A program made the position numbers and the translations under genes. Below the pieces are notes generated by a model. That model was not told the origin of the DNA. It did no database searches and was given only the letters and a program-made list of their open reading frames with translations. From contig JARFXS010000026.1 in assembly GCA_029194465.1 (NCBI GenBank), positions 1 through 34,867 of the forward strand: a DNA stretch of 34,867 nucleotides, written 5' to 3'. The stretch comes from Candidatus Nitrosocosmicus sp. (lineage in GTDB: Archaea; Thermoproteota; Nitrososphaeria; Nitrososphaerales; Nitrososphaeraceae). This document shows, in pieces, positions 34,100 to 34,867 of the stretch (positions are counted from its first letter, which is position 1; every line of letters starts with the position of its first letter).

Positions 34100-34867
34100 T
34101 TGACTATCCAAAGAAAAAGAGAATCATTGCGGCCTCTGTATTTTTTTGTGGCTTTGTTATCTGCAATAGCAATTGCAAACCTTGTAATCATTCTTGCAGA
34201 TGCAGACAGCAGAATGATTTATTCGAGTTGGATGTTGATCATTAATTCATCTATCGCAGCAGGATTATCCTTGATTGCCTTAATAAAGGATAGATCCAAC
34301 ATAAAAAGGGACAGGACGGCGATTCATCTTACCGTCGGTCTTGTATTCTGGTTTATAGCAAACATTATTTGGGGGTACTATGAAATAGTCCTTGATATAG
34401 TATCTCCGGTACCATCATTAGCTGATTTGTTCTTGTTGTCTGCTTATGGTTTTTTAATATACAGGTTACTGGTAACTTACAAGAAACTCGGAGAAATAAC
34501 GAACAAGAAAGTAATATATATAGTATCAATTGGAACAGGCCTTTTCCTTATTTACATTCTAAATTTGATGCTTAGCCTTACGGAAATTTCTAACTTTCGA
34601 GGGCTGATGTTGTTTTTAGTTACGATAGCTTACCCAATATTGAACTCGATCCTTACAGTTCTAGCACTAACTATTCTTCTCAATATCAAAAATGAAAAAC
34701 ACCATTTTATTCCATGGATATGCGAGCTAATCGGCCTATTGGCTATTGTTATTGGAGATAGCTGGTTTGCCATTATAGTATTAACGGCTTTTGTGGAACA
34801 AATTTGGATTTCAGCGATAATGCTCTCTGCACACTATTTACTGATTGCAGGAGGCTTGGTATGGTAC
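34100..34867 (+). CDS. N-terminal part of a multi-pass membrane protein (putative sensor), partial
   Basis: The frame is open from 34067 to the end of the window (256 codons from TTG 34100). A short basic cytosolic start (TIQRKRESLRPLYFF) is followed by about seven hydrophobic helices: VALLSAIAIANLVIIL, WMLIINSSIAAGLSLIALI, HLTVGLVFWFIANIIWGYY, LADLFLLSAYGFLIYRLLVT, VIYIVSIGTGLFLIYILNLM, LMLFLVTIAYPILNSILTVL and WICELIGLLAIVIGDSWFAI, and an eighth is starting at the edge. The layout resembles membrane sensor domains seen before histidine-kinase or PAS modules in this group, but the output part is off the window. GTG 34148 or TTG 34127 are alternative starts. The antisense frame at 33880-34191 is a shadow. 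Confidence 0.75.
   Translation, partial: MTIQRKRESLRPLYFFVALLSAIAIANLVIILADADSRMIYSSWMLIINSSIAAGLSLIALIKDRSNIKRDRTAIHLTVGLVFWFIANIIWGYYEIVLDIVSPVPSLADLFLLSAYGFLIYRLLVTYKKLGEITNKKVIYIVSIGTGLFLIYILNLMLSLTEISNFRGLMLFLVTIAYPILNSILTVLALTILLNIKNEKHHFIPWICELIGLLAIVIGDSWFAIIVLTAFVEQIWISAIMLSAHYLLIAGGLVWY

Noticed and set aside
33880..34191. 103-codon minus-strand frame
   Set aside because: Overlaps the start of the multi-TM gene on the plus strand and lacks motif or start signals.
1..34867. Selection for CRISPR arrays, insertion-sequence transposases, integrases, toxin-antitoxin pairs or restriction systems
   Set aside because: No regularly spaced repeats and no recognisable protein of these classes. 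The small helical pairs lack toxin or antitoxin motifs that I can name.

Overview
This window is most likely from an ammonia-oxidising archaeon of the order Nitrososphaerales (Thaumarchaeota), perhaps close to Candidatus Nitrosocosmicus. The evidence is the strongly A+T-rich sequence, archaeal TATA boxes lying 25-30 bases before many start codons (leaderless transcripts), frequent TTG/GTG starts, and several families I associate with this group: DUF7482 secreted protein, YncE-like propeller tail, PepSY-type secreted protein, a stand-alone Lrp/AsnC ligand domain, MEDS domain and paired PQQ sugar dehydrogenases. No amo, rRNA or tRNA gene is present, so the placement is inference. Only about half of the window codes for protein, and many gaps exceed 500 bases.

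Layout. 1-8.6 kb: the tail of a membrane-anchored propeller-type protein and a small partner; a large secreted Asp-box protein split by an in-frame TGA; a badly decayed PepSY-type gene that keeps its promoter; the first copy of a ~140-bp dispersed repeat; a winged-helix/SAM methyltransferase split by an in-frame TAG; and a short intact Asp-box paralogue. 8.6-14.2 kb: a secreted class C beta-lactamase-like hydrolase, two overlapping helical mini-proteins with a 22-residue repeat, a CARF-like winged-helix regulator, and the second copy of the dispersed repeat. 14.2-19.6 kb: a DUF4256 gene that looks acquired from bacteria, two small unknown genes in tandem, a MEDS-domain sensor, a winged-helix regulator, a two-TM membrane protein, a candidate three-way-junction small RNA with its own promoter, and an ABM/quinol monooxygenase-like gene.

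19.6-22.4 kb: a 1.8-kb near-empty region with a 15-bp hairpin, then a divergent locus of a basic-tailed cytosolic protein facing a small membrane protein that overlaps a 58-residue winged-helix gene. 23-27.3 kb: a SnoaL-like protein, two paralogous secreted PQQ-dependent sugar dehydrogenases and a secreted protein between them. 27.3-34.9 kb: sparse genes, including a glycine-rich secreted protein behind direct repeats, a DUF2299-like protein, a conserved unknown, an Lrp/AsnC RAM protein, a DUF7482 secreted protein and the start of a multi-TM protein that leaves the window.

The genes do not form one clear pathway. The recurring themes are secreted or cell-surface proteins, small winged-helix regulators, and gene decay: at least four broken genes plus fragments. 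I see no convincing new defence or mobile system. The least explained signals are the structured RNA candidate at 18.73-18.83 kb, the hairpins at 10.74-10.83 and 20.92-20.95 kb, and the dispersed repeat.
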